The notes below the pieces were generated by a model. It did no database searches, was not told where the DNA came from, and saw only the letters and a program-made list of their open reading frames with translations. From assembly GCF_000006445.2 (NCBI RefSeq), contig NC_006045.2:868001-932000 (forward strand): DNA of 64,000 bases, in the 5' to 3' direction. Numbering within the stretch: the first letter of the stretch is position 1; each line of letters starts with the position of its first letter. The DNA comes from Debaryomyces hansenii CBS767. Lineage: Eukaryota; Ascomycota; Pichiomycetes; Serinales; Debaryomycetaceae. The position numbers and the translations under genes were made by a program. Shown piece by piece: positions 1-9,071 of this stretch.

Positions 1-540
1 TCACGTATGGTTCGTGAATTATTCATCATGGCCAGAGAACATGCACCATCCATTATCTTCATGGATGAAATCGATTCCATCGGGTCTTCTCGTGTCGAAG
101 GTTCATCCGGGGGTGATTCCGAAGTCCAAAGAACCATGTTGGAATTATTGAACCAATTGGACGGGTTCGAAAACTCAAAGGACATCAAGATCATCATGGC
201 TACCAATAGATTGGATATTTTGGACCCTGCCCTTTTAAGACCCGGTAGAATCGACAGAAAAATCGAATTCCCGGCCCCTACCATCACCGCCAGAACTGAC
301 ATTTTAAAGATTCACTCCAGATCCATGAACTTGACAAGAGGTATAAATTTAAGAAAGATCGCTGAAAAAATGAATGGCTGCTCCGGTGCTGACGTTAAAG
401 GTGTCTGTACTGAGGCTGGTATGTATGCATTGAGAGAAAGAAGAATTCACATAACCCAAGAAGATTTCGAATTGGCCGTTGCCAAGGTTATGTCCAAGAA
501 TGATGAAGGTGCTGTTTCTTTAGCTAAATTATTTAAATAG
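1..540 (+). CDS. RPT6: 26S proteasome regulatory ATPase subunit Rpt6 (3' part)
   Basis: C-terminal 179 codons of an AAA ATPase of the 19S base; the 5' part lies before the window. The frame is open from base 1 (tca, Ser). Visible are the Walker B/sensor region ([11 protein letters not shown]), the second region of homology with its arginine fingers ([16 protein letters not shown]) and the small helical lid ending in AKLFK. The end (AVAKVMSKN...SLAKLFK) matches the Rpt6/Sug1 branch rather than the other five Rpt proteins. In the hexameric ring Rpt6 unfolds ubiquitinated substrates and feeds them to the 20S core in nucleus and cytosol. Assignment to Rpt6 is by recognition of family sequence. 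Confidence 0.93.
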   Translation, partial: SRMVRELFIMAREHAPSIIFMDEIDSIGSSRVEGSSGGDSEVQRTMLELLNQLDGFENSKDIKIIMATNRLDILDPALLRPGRIDRKIEFPAPTITARTDILKIHSRSMNLTRGINLRKIAEKMNGCSGADVKGVCTEAGMYALRERRIHITQEDFELAVAKVMSKNDEGAVSLAKLFK

Positions 541-740
541 ATGTATCTATTCAGTACTAATTAAAGAAGTATCGTTATTCTTTGTAAGGGCAAAATGGCT
601 CATATAATTTAAAACCTCATTTTGATAACACGAAAGCGAAAAGCGATTTTTTTTTTTTAAAGATTTCAAATTAATTATCTTGCAACCAACTGTATAACTA
701 CAAACTTTACCGACAGCAGTATTTAAAAAACTTGGTAGGG

Positions 741-2669
741 ATGCATTACTGCACGTTATTTCTTATTCAAATTCTATATTGTATCAGTTTGGCCGTTTGT
801 TCAAATGATAGTAATAAATTGGTTGAGCGAATACAGCTTACCCATTCATTATTTTCCGGTGAAGGGCCTACTAATAATGTATTAGAGCAGTATAATTCGA
901 TGGTCAGAGACTTAGAAAGCCAGTTGACTATTGAACAATCAGACTTGAAGGACCATTTGCCCCAACTTTATTTCAGAAAGGCTTTAATCGAAATCAATTT
1001 ACATAAAGAAAATTTGGCAATTCAAGATCTTAAGAAATGCTTGGATTTAGACCCGGTATTAAAACCGGCGAGAACTAAGTTGATTGATATACTATTGGAA
1101 AAAGGTGACTTCAGTACTTTGACGGGGTATTTAACGAAAGAAGATCAGGAAGTTGGCAAAAAGATCGAGTTGGTTAAAAAGGCATTTGCTAACGCCGAGA
1201 AAGCGTACAACAAAAAAGATTTTGTACAATGTACTCTGGAATTGGAAAATACGGTTATACCCATCACGCCTTCTAGTCCTAATGCATACCAACTTCACTT
1301 AAAGTGTATTGTGGAGATTTACAGTAAACTTGATGTAACAGAGAACCAACAGCTGCCATCTAAGCTGATTATAAGTGATTTGAATAAATTAATAAGCCTT
1401 CAGCCAATGAGTACATTACTGTGGTATGAGTCTATGGCTAACTACTTGTTATTTACCGAAGTCCAATTTGAAAAGTCGTGGTTGTTCGTGAAGAATTGTT
1501 TAAAGATTGATAACGATTACAAAGGTTGCGGACAGATTTCTAAGTTCTACGTTAAATTTCAAAAGTTCTTGGGTGTTTTAGAAGAATATTCTATTAACAA
1601 TGGTCATTACTACTTGGTGAATGATAATAATAACCAGAATAATCAAAATGTTAATGAAGATTTGAATAAGGACGTTGATTTCAAGTTTGTTAACGATTTT
1701 CTTCTCCATGATGAAGTCAAAGTTTCGAAAATAGAAAAGAAGAAACTTTCTTCTAGCATTAAGAATAATTATGATTACTTGTTATCTAAAGCGTCTGCCT
1801 TCGTGCAAACTGAATCAGGGAATGATAGGGCATTTAAAACCTTGAGCTTTAAAATCGATTTGGATAGAATTCTATGTGAATCATTTATTCAATTAAATGA
1901 CTTCAAGAAGGCTGGATCGTATTGCTCCAAAATTGAGGACACCGAAAGTCCATTTTTGCCAAAGTACATACCTGAAATCGACCAATTACTAGCCAAAAAG
2001 AAAAACGAAGAAGCCAAACGTCTCTTGGAACGCTTTAATGTAAACGTCAGACGCTCAAAATTGTTTAGAGATCGTTATGAAGTTATAGAGAGGTATACCA
2101 ACCAACAGCGTCAACAACAACAACAAAGACAAAGGCAACAGCAACAACAACAGCAGAGACAATGGCAACAAAGACAGCAACAACAACATCAAAGAGCTCC
2201 TCCAAATCGTAAGCCATCTACTGACTACTACAAAATCCTCGATATTTCTCGTGATGCAGATGAAAAAACCATCAAAAAGGCATACAGAACTCAAACATTA
2301 AAATTCCACCCTGATAAGTATAAGGGTAACGATTTGACACCAGAGCAGATCGAAAACAAGATGCAAGATATCAACCAAGCCTACGAAGTATTGGCTGATA
2401 AAGAGTTACGAGAACGTTATGATAGAGGTGACGATCCTAATGATCCATTAGGTGGTCAAAGACAACAACAGCAACCATTTGGAGGCTCCCGTCCTTTCGG
2501 TGGAGGTGGCGGACAACAATACCAGTTCAATTTTGGCCAAAATGATTTCATGAAACAATTCATGAAACAGAAAGGTGGTTCAGGTGGTTCAGGTGGCTTC
2601 GGTGGTTTTGGTTTCGGCGGTCAGAACCAACGTACATATGTAAAAAAGAATGCAAAGAAGAATAAATAG
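741..2669 (+). CDS. JEM1: ER-lumenal J-domain/TPR co-chaperone, Jem1-like
   Basis: 642 codons from the first ATG at 741; the frame is open upstream only through a TTG at 732. A hydrophobic N-terminus (residues about 4-20) looks like a signal peptide. Helical repeats of TPR type fill roughly residues 25-440. A Gln/Arg-rich linker (about 455-485) is coded by CAA/CAG runs. A J domain spans about 493-560 with its HPD motif at 523-525, followed by a Gly/Phe-rich tail and a lysine-rich end. TPRs plus a C-terminal J domain is the Jem1/P58IPK (DNAJC3) layout; Jem1 partners the Hsp70 Kar2 in the ER and is needed for nuclear fusion. Length is close to S. cerevisiae Jem1. The tail has no clear HDEL signal. 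Confidence 0.8.
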   Translation: MHYCTLFLIQILYCISLAVCSNDSNKLVERIQLTHSLFSGEGPTNNVLEQYNSMVRDLESQLTIEQSDLKDHLPQLYFRKALIEINLHKENLAIQDLKKCLDLDPVLKPARTKLIDILLEKGDFSTLTGYLTKEDQEVGKKIELVKKAFANAEKAYNKKDFVQCTLELENTVIPITPSSPNAYQLHLKCIVEIYSKLDVTENQQLPSKLIISDLNKLISLQPMSTLLWYESMANYLLFTEVQFEKSWLFVKNCLKIDNDYKGCGQISKFYVKFQKFLGVLEEYSINNGHYYLVNDNNNQNNQNVNEDLNKDVDFKFVNDFLLHDEVKVSKIEKKKLSSSIKNNYDYLLSKASAFVQTESGNDRAFKTLSFKIDLDRILCESFIQLNDFKKAGSYCSKIEDTESPFLPKYIPEIDQLLAKKKNEEAKRLLERFNVNVRRSKLFRDRYEVIERYTNQQRQQQQQRQRQQQQQQQRQWQQRQQQQHQRAPPNRKPSTDYYKILDISRDADEKTIKKAYRTQTLKFHPDKYKGNDLTPEQIENKMQDINQAYEVLADKELRERYDRGDDPNDPLGGQRQQQQPFGGSRPFGGGGGQQYQFNFGQNDFMKQFMKQKGGSGGSGGFGGFGFGGQNQRTYVKKNAKKNK

Positions 2670-2865
2670 ATTAGAATTAATTATATAGAAGTTTTATTTG
2701 ATCTACTGTGGGCCTAGTATGCCCATAATATAAGGAAATTTTGTTATCAAATATTTTCCTAACTGAGGCTCCGAGCCAGGAAGCCGCAGATAGTTCTCGA
2801 GAAGCCAGTATAAATAGAGCACGCAGGCCAGTTTTTTATATATTCTACTCTAACAAACAGTGAAC

Positions 2866-4476
2866 ATGAAGTTTTCCTTGACTACATCGTTAGCTTTAGT
2901 AACGGCCATCAATGCATTACCATTGACCAACATTTTCCCACAATCGATTTTGAATTTACCAATCTTTAATTCCATTGATAATGAGCATACCAACTTAGGT
3001 TACTTGTCTGAGTTAGAGGGAATTGTTTCAAGTATTAATGAAGAAACTCTAGATGAAGGTAAGTATAAGGATTTGCCACTTATTGAAACCGAAAAGTTGC
3101 AAGAGTTAATAAATGAGAAGGGTTTAAGAAACAGAGCAGAAAAGTTGTACAACATTTCTCTCAATTCTGTCTCCGAATACGGTAACCCAACCAGAGTTAT
3201 TGGTTCTCCAGGACATTGGGGTACAATTCATTACATTATAAATGAATTGAAGAAATTGAATGGGTACTATAAAGTTAGCACACAAAAATTTGATGCCATT
3301 GATGGTAAAGTCAATTCGTTCTCTTTATTAATCGATGGGGTCGAACCAAGATCATTGGAGCCATTGGGTTTGACACCTCCAACCCCAGACAAGAAGCCTG
3401 TCCATGGTAATTTAGTCTTGGTTGAAGAGTTTGGTTGTTCGTTAGAAAACTTTCCAAAATTCACGAAGGATAACATCGCCTTAATCAAAAGAGGTAACTG
3501 TGCGTTTGGTGACAAGTCTATCAATGCTGGTTTATCTGGTGCTTTAGGGGCTATTATCTATGATTCTGATGGCCCATTACATGGTACTTTAGGGACTCCA
3601 ACCGGCCATGAAGTTGCTACCGTTTCTATTTCGGAAAAAGATGCTAAGGATTATATTGATGCCTTACTTAAGGACCCTACACACGTCTTTGAAACGACTT
3701 TATATGTTGATGCATATGTCAAAAACATTACTACCTTAAATGTTATCGCTGAAAGTACCTACGGTGATCATGACAACGTTGTTTCCTTAGGTGGCCACTC
3801 AGACTCTGTTTCTGCAGGCCCGGGTATCAACGACGATGGTTCCGGTTCTATCTCTTTATTAGAGGTTGCAAAACACTTAACTAACTTCAGGATTAACAAT
3901 GGTGTCACCTTTGCGTGGTGGGCTGCCGAAGAGGAAGGTTTATTAGGTTCTTATCACTATGCCAACACCTTGACTCCTGAACAAAACTCCAAGATTAGAT
4001 TATTCATGGATTACGATATGATGGCATCACCAAACTATGAATACCAAGTCTACGATGCCAACAACGAAGACCACCCTAACGGATCTGGTGACTTGAAGGA
4101 CTTATATATCGATTGGTACACTAGTCACGGATTAAACCATACCCTAGTACCATTCGATGGCAGATCTGATTACGTTGGATTCATCGACCATGGTATCCCT
4201 GCCGGTGGTATTGCTACCGGAGCTGAGGGAATCAAAACCCCTGATGGCAAAGAAAAGTTCGGTGGTGAAATTGGCAAATGGTTCGATCCGTGTTACCATC
4301 AATTATGTGATGATTTGAGTAACCCAAGCTACGAAGCTTGGATTGTCAACACTAAATTGATCGCCCATTCTGTAGCAGTTTACGCTAATTCATTCAAAGA
4401 TTTCCCAGAAAGAGAAGCCACTGTTACTACAAAGTCTAGCGATTTCAAATTCCGTGGATCCAAGCTTATCGTTTAG
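2866..4476 (+). CDS. APE3: Vacuolar aminopeptidase Y, M28 metallopeptidase
   Basis: 536 codons from ATG 2866; an in-frame GTG six bases upstream is not a start. The N-terminus is a signal peptide ending near NALP. A PA (protease-associated) insert lies around residues 165-260. The M28 zinc peptidase core follows, with GGHSD (His311, Asp313), a metal-ligand Asp in INDDGSGS (about 323) and the catalytic Glu pair in AAEEEGLLGS. This is the layout of yeast Ape3, a vacuolar di-zinc aminopeptidase made as a precursor; an N-terminal propeptide of about 50-60 residues is likely here. Several Asn-X-Ser/Thr sites suit a secreted glycoprotein. A TATA-like stretch (tataaatag) lies about 60 bases upstream. 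Confidence 0.92.
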   Translation: MKFSLTTSLALVTAINALPLTNIFPQSILNLPIFNSIDNEHTNLGYLSELEGIVSSINEETLDEGKYKDLPLIETEKLQELINEKGLRNRAEKLYNISLNSVSEYGNPTRVIGSPGHWGTIHYIINELKKLNGYYKVSTQKFDAIDGKVNSFSLLIDGVEPRSLEPLGLTPPTPDKKPVHGNLVLVEEFGCSLENFPKFTKDNIALIKRGNCAFGDKSINAGLSGALGAIIYDSDGPLHGTLGTPTGHEVATVSISEKDAKDYIDALLKDPTHVFETTLYVDAYVKNITTLNVIAESTYGDHDNVVSLGGHSDSVSAGPGINDDGSGSISLLEVAKHLTNFRINNGVTFAWWAAEEEGLLGSYHYANTLTPEQNSKIRLFMDYDMMASPNYEYQVYDANNEDHPNGSGDLKDLYIDWYTSHGLNHTLVPFDGRSDYVGFIDHGIPAGGIATGAEGIKTPDGKEKFGGEIGKWFDPCYHQLCDDLSNPSYEAWIVNTKLIAHSVAVYANSFKDFPEREATVTTKSSDFKFRGSKLIV

Positions 4477-4762
4477 ATACAAACTTAGATAGTATTTAGA
4501 TATTGCAATATATATAACGATGTGGGGACTTTTTTTTGATATTATGATCTTAATGTCCCCCAACTACGGACTTAAAGAGTTGAGGTGTTCCGTGGGGGTG
4601 TGGAGGATTTACATACCTCGAATTTCGTTTCGTGAAAGTATTATGTTCACGTGTATGCGTAGTATTTTTGGTCGCAAGTCATTCGGTCCTATAATCCCCC
4701 ACACTCCACTATCTGATAAATTTCTCTTATAAAAGACATGAATATATCAAACTTTTGTACAC
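4477..4762. promoter_or_regulatory. GOR1-like promoter with repeated GTGGGG/CCCCAC boxes
   Basis: Intergenic sequence between APE3 and the dehydrogenase gene. It has four G4/C4 boxes: GTGGGG at 4522-4527, CCCCC at 4557-4561, GTGGGGG at 4592-4598 and CCCCCAC at 4696-4702. The second and third can pair in an inverted repeat (CCCCCA with TGGGGG). A CACGTG E-box is at 4648-4653. G-boxes of this type bind Mig1-like zinc fingers in yeasts; that reading is inference. A 70-codon ORF here is not credible as a gene. Confidence 0.4.
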
Positions 4763-5878
4763 ATGTTTTTCAACAGGATAAAGAATCTTACCGGATTAAA
4801 ATCATTAAATATCGCAAGAATGACTACTACAACTATAAAGCCAAAAGTTTTAAGAATAGGTGAAATCGATTTTGCTCACCAAAAGTGGAAGGAGTTATCT
4901 GACGTAGTCGAAGTGGTTAAATGTGAATCATCCAATAGAGAGGAATTTTTCAAAGATTTAAAAACCAAATACCTGGACATAACAAATATCACTAGATCGT
5001 TTGCTAGTATTGATCAAACAGGTAGATTTGACGAAGAATTAGTAAGCCATTTGCCAGAAAGTGTTAAGGCCGTAAGTCATTGCGGTGCAGGGTACGATCA
5101 AATAGATGTCGAGCCATTTTCCAATAGAAAGATACAATTATCAAATGTCACTACTCCCGTTGAAGCTCCAACTGCTGATGTCGCTGTCTTTTTAATTTTG
5201 TCTACCTTAAGAAACTTTCAGGTAGGACATGATTTAACGGTGCAAGGAAAATGGCCTAGTGGGGGGAAATGCGCTGGTGCAGCATTAGGACACGAACCTC
5301 TGAGCCAAACCGTTGGTATCTTCGGCATGGGTGGTATTGGAAGAGCAATTAGAGACAGATTAAAGCCATTTGGATTCAAGAAAATCATCTATCACAATCG
5401 TAGTCAATTATCTCCTGAATTGGAAGGGGGTGCAACTTACGTCACTTTCGATCAATTATTGAGTGAGAGTGATGTCATTTGTATTAGTATTCCATTAAAT
5501 GCCAAAACCAAGCATTCTATCAATGGCGACACTATCAGCCAAATGAAGGATGATGTCGTTATCGTCAACACTGCTAGAGGTGCCATTATCCACGAAGCCG
5601 AATTGCTTCAAAGCTTGAAATCCGGTAAAGTGGGTGCCTTTGGCTCCGACGTGTTTGAATTTGAACCAGAAGTTTCCCAGGAATTACTCGACTTACCTAA
5701 TGTAGTTAGTCTTCCACACATGGGTACACATACTTACGAATCTATTCAGAATATGGAAGAATTTGTGATCGCTAATGTTTTCGACCATTTGTACACTGGT
5801 AAAGTAAAGACCATCGTTCCGGAACAATACAACTTACAATTCGATGAAACCCCATTGCTTAAAAAAGCATCCGGCTGA
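4763..5878 (+). CDS. GOR1: D-isomer 2-hydroxyacid dehydrogenase, glyoxylate reductase type
   Basis: 371 codons. The NAD(P)-binding Rossmann motif GMGGIG lies near residue 190. The catalytic set of the family is visible: Arg in NTARGAII, Glu in the DVFEFEPE segment and His in LPHMGTH. It is close to yeast Gor1, which reduces glyoxylate to glycolate. Residues 1-20 (MFFNRIKNLTGLKSLNIARM) are basic and amphipathic like a mitochondrial presequence. A second in-frame ATG at residue 20 would give a protein of normal family length without it, so two compartments are possible. Substrate (glyoxylate versus hydroxypyruvate) cannot be told from sequence. Confidence 0.82.
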   Translation: MFFNRIKNLTGLKSLNIARMTTTTIKPKVLRIGEIDFAHQKWKELSDVVEVVKCESSNREEFFKDLKTKYLDITNITRSFASIDQTGRFDEELVSHLPESVKAVSHCGAGYDQIDVEPFSNRKIQLSNVTTPVEAPTADVAVFLILSTLRNFQVGHDLTVQGKWPSGGKCAGAALGHEPLSQTVGIFGMGGIGRAIRDRLKPFGFKKIIYHNRSQLSPELEGGATYVTFDQLLSESDVICISIPLNAKTKHSINGDTISQMKDDVVIVNTARGAIIHEAELLQSLKSGKVGAFGSDVFEFEPEVSQELLDLPNVVSLPHMGTHTYESIQNMEEFVIANVFDHLYTGKVKTIVPEQYNLQFDETPLLKKASG

Positions 5879-6489
5879 TCTCTCGGTTATGACTAATCTA
5901 CATATTATATATTGTATACAATAAATATAGACAAATCATTACGATGACGTTATAATCAAAATAATTTTGGTTTTTGCAATTCTCCGGTATCGGTTTTGCG
6001 ATAATGACTGAATTCCGAATCGAAGTTTAGCACATTTATAGGTGCTCGATTTTATTGAATGTACTATTACTGAATCTGGGTTCTCATCGTTCATCTATAG
6101 TACTATTAAAATATGTAATATATCATCCCAAGACGTGCACAGAGGACTCTTTCTCTTACGAGAGAAAGTCTTGTTGTGGCCTTGTGAAATTTTCACCAGA
6201 TTTTTTTTCTCATTTTTCGATTTCGCACGATATTCCGAGCTTTAATGATGGTTCAGATAATCCAGAATACTTCTTCCCGTATAATTAGTGAATTTTTAAC
6301 ACAGATTGATATATTTTAGTATATATAATAGTGGTATCAACTAATTGGTTCCACCGATATATATTGATTGTTTCAAAATTTGCTTCTTGTTTTGAGCGTA
6401 TAAACTAGGGATTTTTGTCAAGAATTTGGAATTTTCAACAGGCTAACCGTTTTGATTGAAACTAGTACTAAAGAGACATAATAAAGAAA
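5879..6489. other. Intergenic region upstream of the MRS4-like gene
   Basis: 611 bases with no credible coding sequence; the small ORFs at 6042-6288 overlap in two frames and look like chance. It contains a hairpin (arms TCTCTTTC and AGAGAAAG-type, about 6149-6174, UACG loop), a second short hairpin GTGAA-ATT-TTCAC near 6184-6196, and an eight-T run just after them. Otherwise it is AT-rich promoter DNA. Confidence 0.4.
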
Positions 6490-7461
6490 ATGCAACAAAA
6501 TTTACCAATAATACCCGGACCAGATTCTATTGAGATAGAGTACGAAGCTTTGCCAGATGATGCTTCTGTAGCAGCACATTTAGCAGCTGGTGCATTTGCT
6601 GGTATCATGGAACATACAGTTATGTTCCCTATTGACTCGTTGAAGACCAGAATGCAAATGGCATCCAATACAAATGAGTTGAGTAAGAGTGTTATAACTT
6701 CTATTTCAAAGATAGCTTCTTCAGAGGGGATCTATTCACTCTGGAGGGGGGTTTCATCGGTCGTGTTGGGAGCAGGACCTGCTCATGCCATTTACTTTTC
6801 AGTCTTCGAAGCGACCAAAACGATGTTGGTGAATAGATTGACCAACTCGCCTCATTCGCATAAAATAGTCACAGATGAAAACCATCCAATGATTGCCAGT
6901 GGTGCCGGAACGGCTGCAACCACTGCATCCGATGCGTTAATGACCCCATTCGATGTCTTGAAGCAAAGAATGCAGGCATCTAGTCAACTCAGACAGACAG
7001 AAAACACATCAGTTAAATTGTTACAGGTGGCTTCGGATATATATAAAAAGGAAGGGTTTTCAGCCTTTTACATTTCATATCCAACTACCCTTTTCACCAA
7101 CATACCATTTGCGGCCTTAAACTTTGGATTTTACGAATATTCATCATCAGTATTGAACCCAAATAACGTATACAACCCATACTTACACTGTGTTTCTGGT
7201 GGTATCGCCGGTGGGATTGCAGCTGCCATCACAAATCCTTTGGACTGTATCAAAACAGCATTACAAACTAAAGGTATCTCCAGAAACGAAAACATGAAGT
7301 ACGTCACAGGATTCAAATCTGCAACTAGAGCATTATTCAAAGAAAGTGGCATGAGTGCATTCACGAGAGGTTTGAAACCAAGAATCATTTTCAACGTTCC
7401 CAGTACTGCCATTTCGTGGACCGCCTACGAAATGGCCAAAGAACTCTTATTGAAAAATTAA
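6490..7461 (+). CDS. MRS4: Mitochondrial carrier, Mrs3/Mrs4-type iron transporter
   Basis: 323 codons. There are three mitochondrial-carrier repeats with signature motifs PIDSLKTRMQ, PFDVLKQRMQ and PLDCIKTALQ, each starting a pair of membrane helices, so six transmembrane segments in the inner membrane. The sequence around repeat 1 (GIMEHTVMFPIDSLKTRMQ) and the GAGTAATTASDALMTPFD segment of repeat 2 are typical of the mitoferrin group Mrs3/Mrs4, which brings ferrous iron into the matrix for haem and Fe-S synthesis. NAR1 (Fe-S assembly) is elsewhere in the window but not linked. Assignment to mitoferrin rather than another carrier is fairly secure; Mrs3 versus Mrs4 is arbitrary. Confidence 0.82.
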   Translation: MQQNLPIIPGPDSIEIEYEALPDDASVAAHLAAGAFAGIMEHTVMFPIDSLKTRMQMASNTNELSKSVITSISKIASSEGIYSLWRGVSSVVLGAGPAHAIYFSVFEATKTMLVNRLTNSPHSHKIVTDENHPMIASGAGTAATTASDALMTPFDVLKQRMQASSQLRQTENTSVKLLQVASDIYKKEGFSAFYISYPTTLFTNIPFAALNFGFYEYSSSVLNPNNVYNPYLHCVSGGIAGGIAAAITNPLDCIKTALQTKGISRNENMKYVTGFKSATRALFKESGMSAFTRGLKPRIIFNVPSTAISWTAYEMAKELLLKN

Positions 7462-7704
7462 TTCTGTATATTAACTATTTATCCATTAACTCAAAATGGC
7501 ACCAGTCTAATCAGGTTATGAATTTCTAGACACATAAATGAATCACCATCTCATTGCATTTGGCTTCATTTATGAATACAAACTCTTATATATATGCTAT
7601 ACATCTTTTTTTTCTCTCGATTCTTATTCCCTCACGTACTTGTATATATGTATATGTTAAATCAACTTTTCTGATCAATTTAGTACCTCGAGTTTTTGTA
7701 GCAA

Positions 7705-7896
7705 TTAATTTTGAATGGCTCTCATCAATTCGCTCAATTCTCTGGGTTGACGGGATAACTTCTGAGCTACGAATGAAAATATCACACAAGACCCAAGGAA
7801 CCCTAACAAATTGAAGAATGCCTTTCTTGAGTACGCCTTCTCCTCTTCTTCGGTCCTAAACGATGCGAATATTCGTCTTATACTTGCAATAATCAT
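7705..7896 (-). CDS. Small membrane protein, 63 codons, probably mitochondrial
   Basis: Starts with ATG at 7896 and ends with TAA at 7705. The N-terminus is short, basic and amphipathic (MIIASIRRIFASFR). An acidic stretch (TEEEEK) follows, then one hydrophobic segment (about residues 28-45, FFNLLGFLGSCVIFSF) and a polar tail. This is the layout of small single-pass mitochondrial proteins of yeasts. I do not recognise the family; small uncharacterised S. cerevisiae proteins such as Mco6 are a comparison worth making, not a claim. The 3' end is convergent with the MRS4-like gene, 243 bases apart. Overlapping plus-strand ORFs lack an ATG start or protein-like composition. Confidence 0.5.
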   Translation of the reverse strand: MIIASIRRIFASFRTEEEEKAYSRKAFFNLLGFLGSCVIFSFVAQKLSRQPRELSELMRAIQN

Positions 7897-9071
7897 ATCC
7901 AGATATATATTTATTATTTGTATTTCGTTTTATCTGTGGATTTTTTTCAAGGTCCTTATTTATTTGCCGGACTCGAACACGCGAACACCTTTAAACAATC
8001 AAAAAAACCTAGTGATATCTGTTCCTACTAACAGAAGTCAAATATTGCAATGCAGACTGCTTCTAACAAAAAAAGATAACCTTACTCACAACGATGATCG
8101 GTATCGGGTGCTTAATTTGAATAAATCAAGTTCGCATATTGCACTCAATAGCCTTTTCTCATAATAAAAGACCAACCATCCGCAATGCCTCCCATGCAGA
8201 ATAAATTCTGCTGCTTTCTTATGGCATTGCCCGGCGTTTTCACGCTAAGGACACTCTCAAGAGTATTAATTTAGGGACAGAGTCCCCTAGGATGGGGAGA
8301 ACCACCGAATTTCCCACCCGCTAATTTAGTGAGAGGCCGCTAAGGCCCTCTGTTTGTAGGCGGGTAAACGCGAAACGTTACGAGAAAGGTTGGAACCGAT
8401 ATGCCATGGGCACAGTTCTGAGATTTTATTGTAACGTTCACGATATACTCATATGGTTAACCATATCCTCATGTAATTGTTAGTAGTATATGGTATATAA
8501 AATGCTTAAATACTCCATATACATCCCGATCCATATTATGGATTTTGACCTGATGATCTTTTCTAAAAAATGTATAAATGTGCAACTGGCATACGAAATA
8601 ATGTATGAGATACCTCTGAGATCTTATATACTTATTGAATTCTGATTGGAAATGCAATTCAATATTCAATACATGTTTGGCTACATGGTATTGATTAATG
8701 CTAATTTCTATTGTTAGTCAACGACTATCTCCCTTGATGTGGATAATACGTCACTGGAAATTATATGTTAGTGAAGAAATTAGTCTGCTAAAGATGCTCG
8801 GTTCGGCATGCTCTGCCATATGGCTGCAACCCGCTTTATTGTAAAGGCCATTGTAATTTGTGCGGTTCCAGAACATATGGTATACATTATTATTCATATG
8901 CTCAGACAGATTTAGACGTTCATTGGAGGTAGCACATTTCACAGGACTTAGTGGTGTATTCACATGCCGCTAAATATGGAAAACCTCGACTCGCGAAACC
9001 GTTTAAAAAGTAAATATATTCATTGACAGAAGAATATTTATACGTATTGATACTGTTATACGACTCAGAAG
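7897..9071. other. Long intergenic region with a hairpin-rich, GC-rich island
   Basis: 1.2 kb before the lipase gene with no convincing coding sequence; ORFs at 7811-8164, 8469-8669 and 8751-8963 show no protein-like features. The island at about 8180-8430 is listed separately. The rest (8430-9071) is AT-rich and holds several ATATG repeats and TATA-like sequences. Confidence 0.5.
8180..8430. ncRNA. Candidate structured RNA (hairpin series, H/ACA-like shape)
   Basis: A GC-rich island with a string of perfect or near-perfect hairpins. GCAATGCC (8182-8189) pairs with GGCATTGC (8223-8230) and encloses GCAGAAT/ATTCTGC (8196-8202/8205-8211). ACTCT/AGAGT is at 8253-8264 and GGGAC/GTCCC at 8274-8286. 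ACCCGC (8316-8321) pairs with GCGGGT (8360-8365) and encloses AGAGGCC/GGCCCTCT (8332-8338/8344-8351). The first and last have unpaired internal loops between two stems, as in H/ACA guide hairpins. I find no clean H box (ANANNA) or terminal ACA, so the class and strand are unproven. It could instead be palindromic promoter DNA. Confidence 0.25.

Noticed and set aside
4520..4732. 70-codon ORF between APE3 and GOR1
   Set aside because: No protein-like pattern; it overlaps the repeated G/C promoter boxes.
7963..7990. TTCGAGTCC on the minus strand, like a tRNA T-loop
   Set aside because: The T-stem has two mismatches and no acceptor or anticodon arm can be built around it.
8020..8060. TACTAAC branch-point sequence followed by a CAG 3' splice-like site
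   Set aside because: No GTATGT-type donor upstream and no coding frame on either side.
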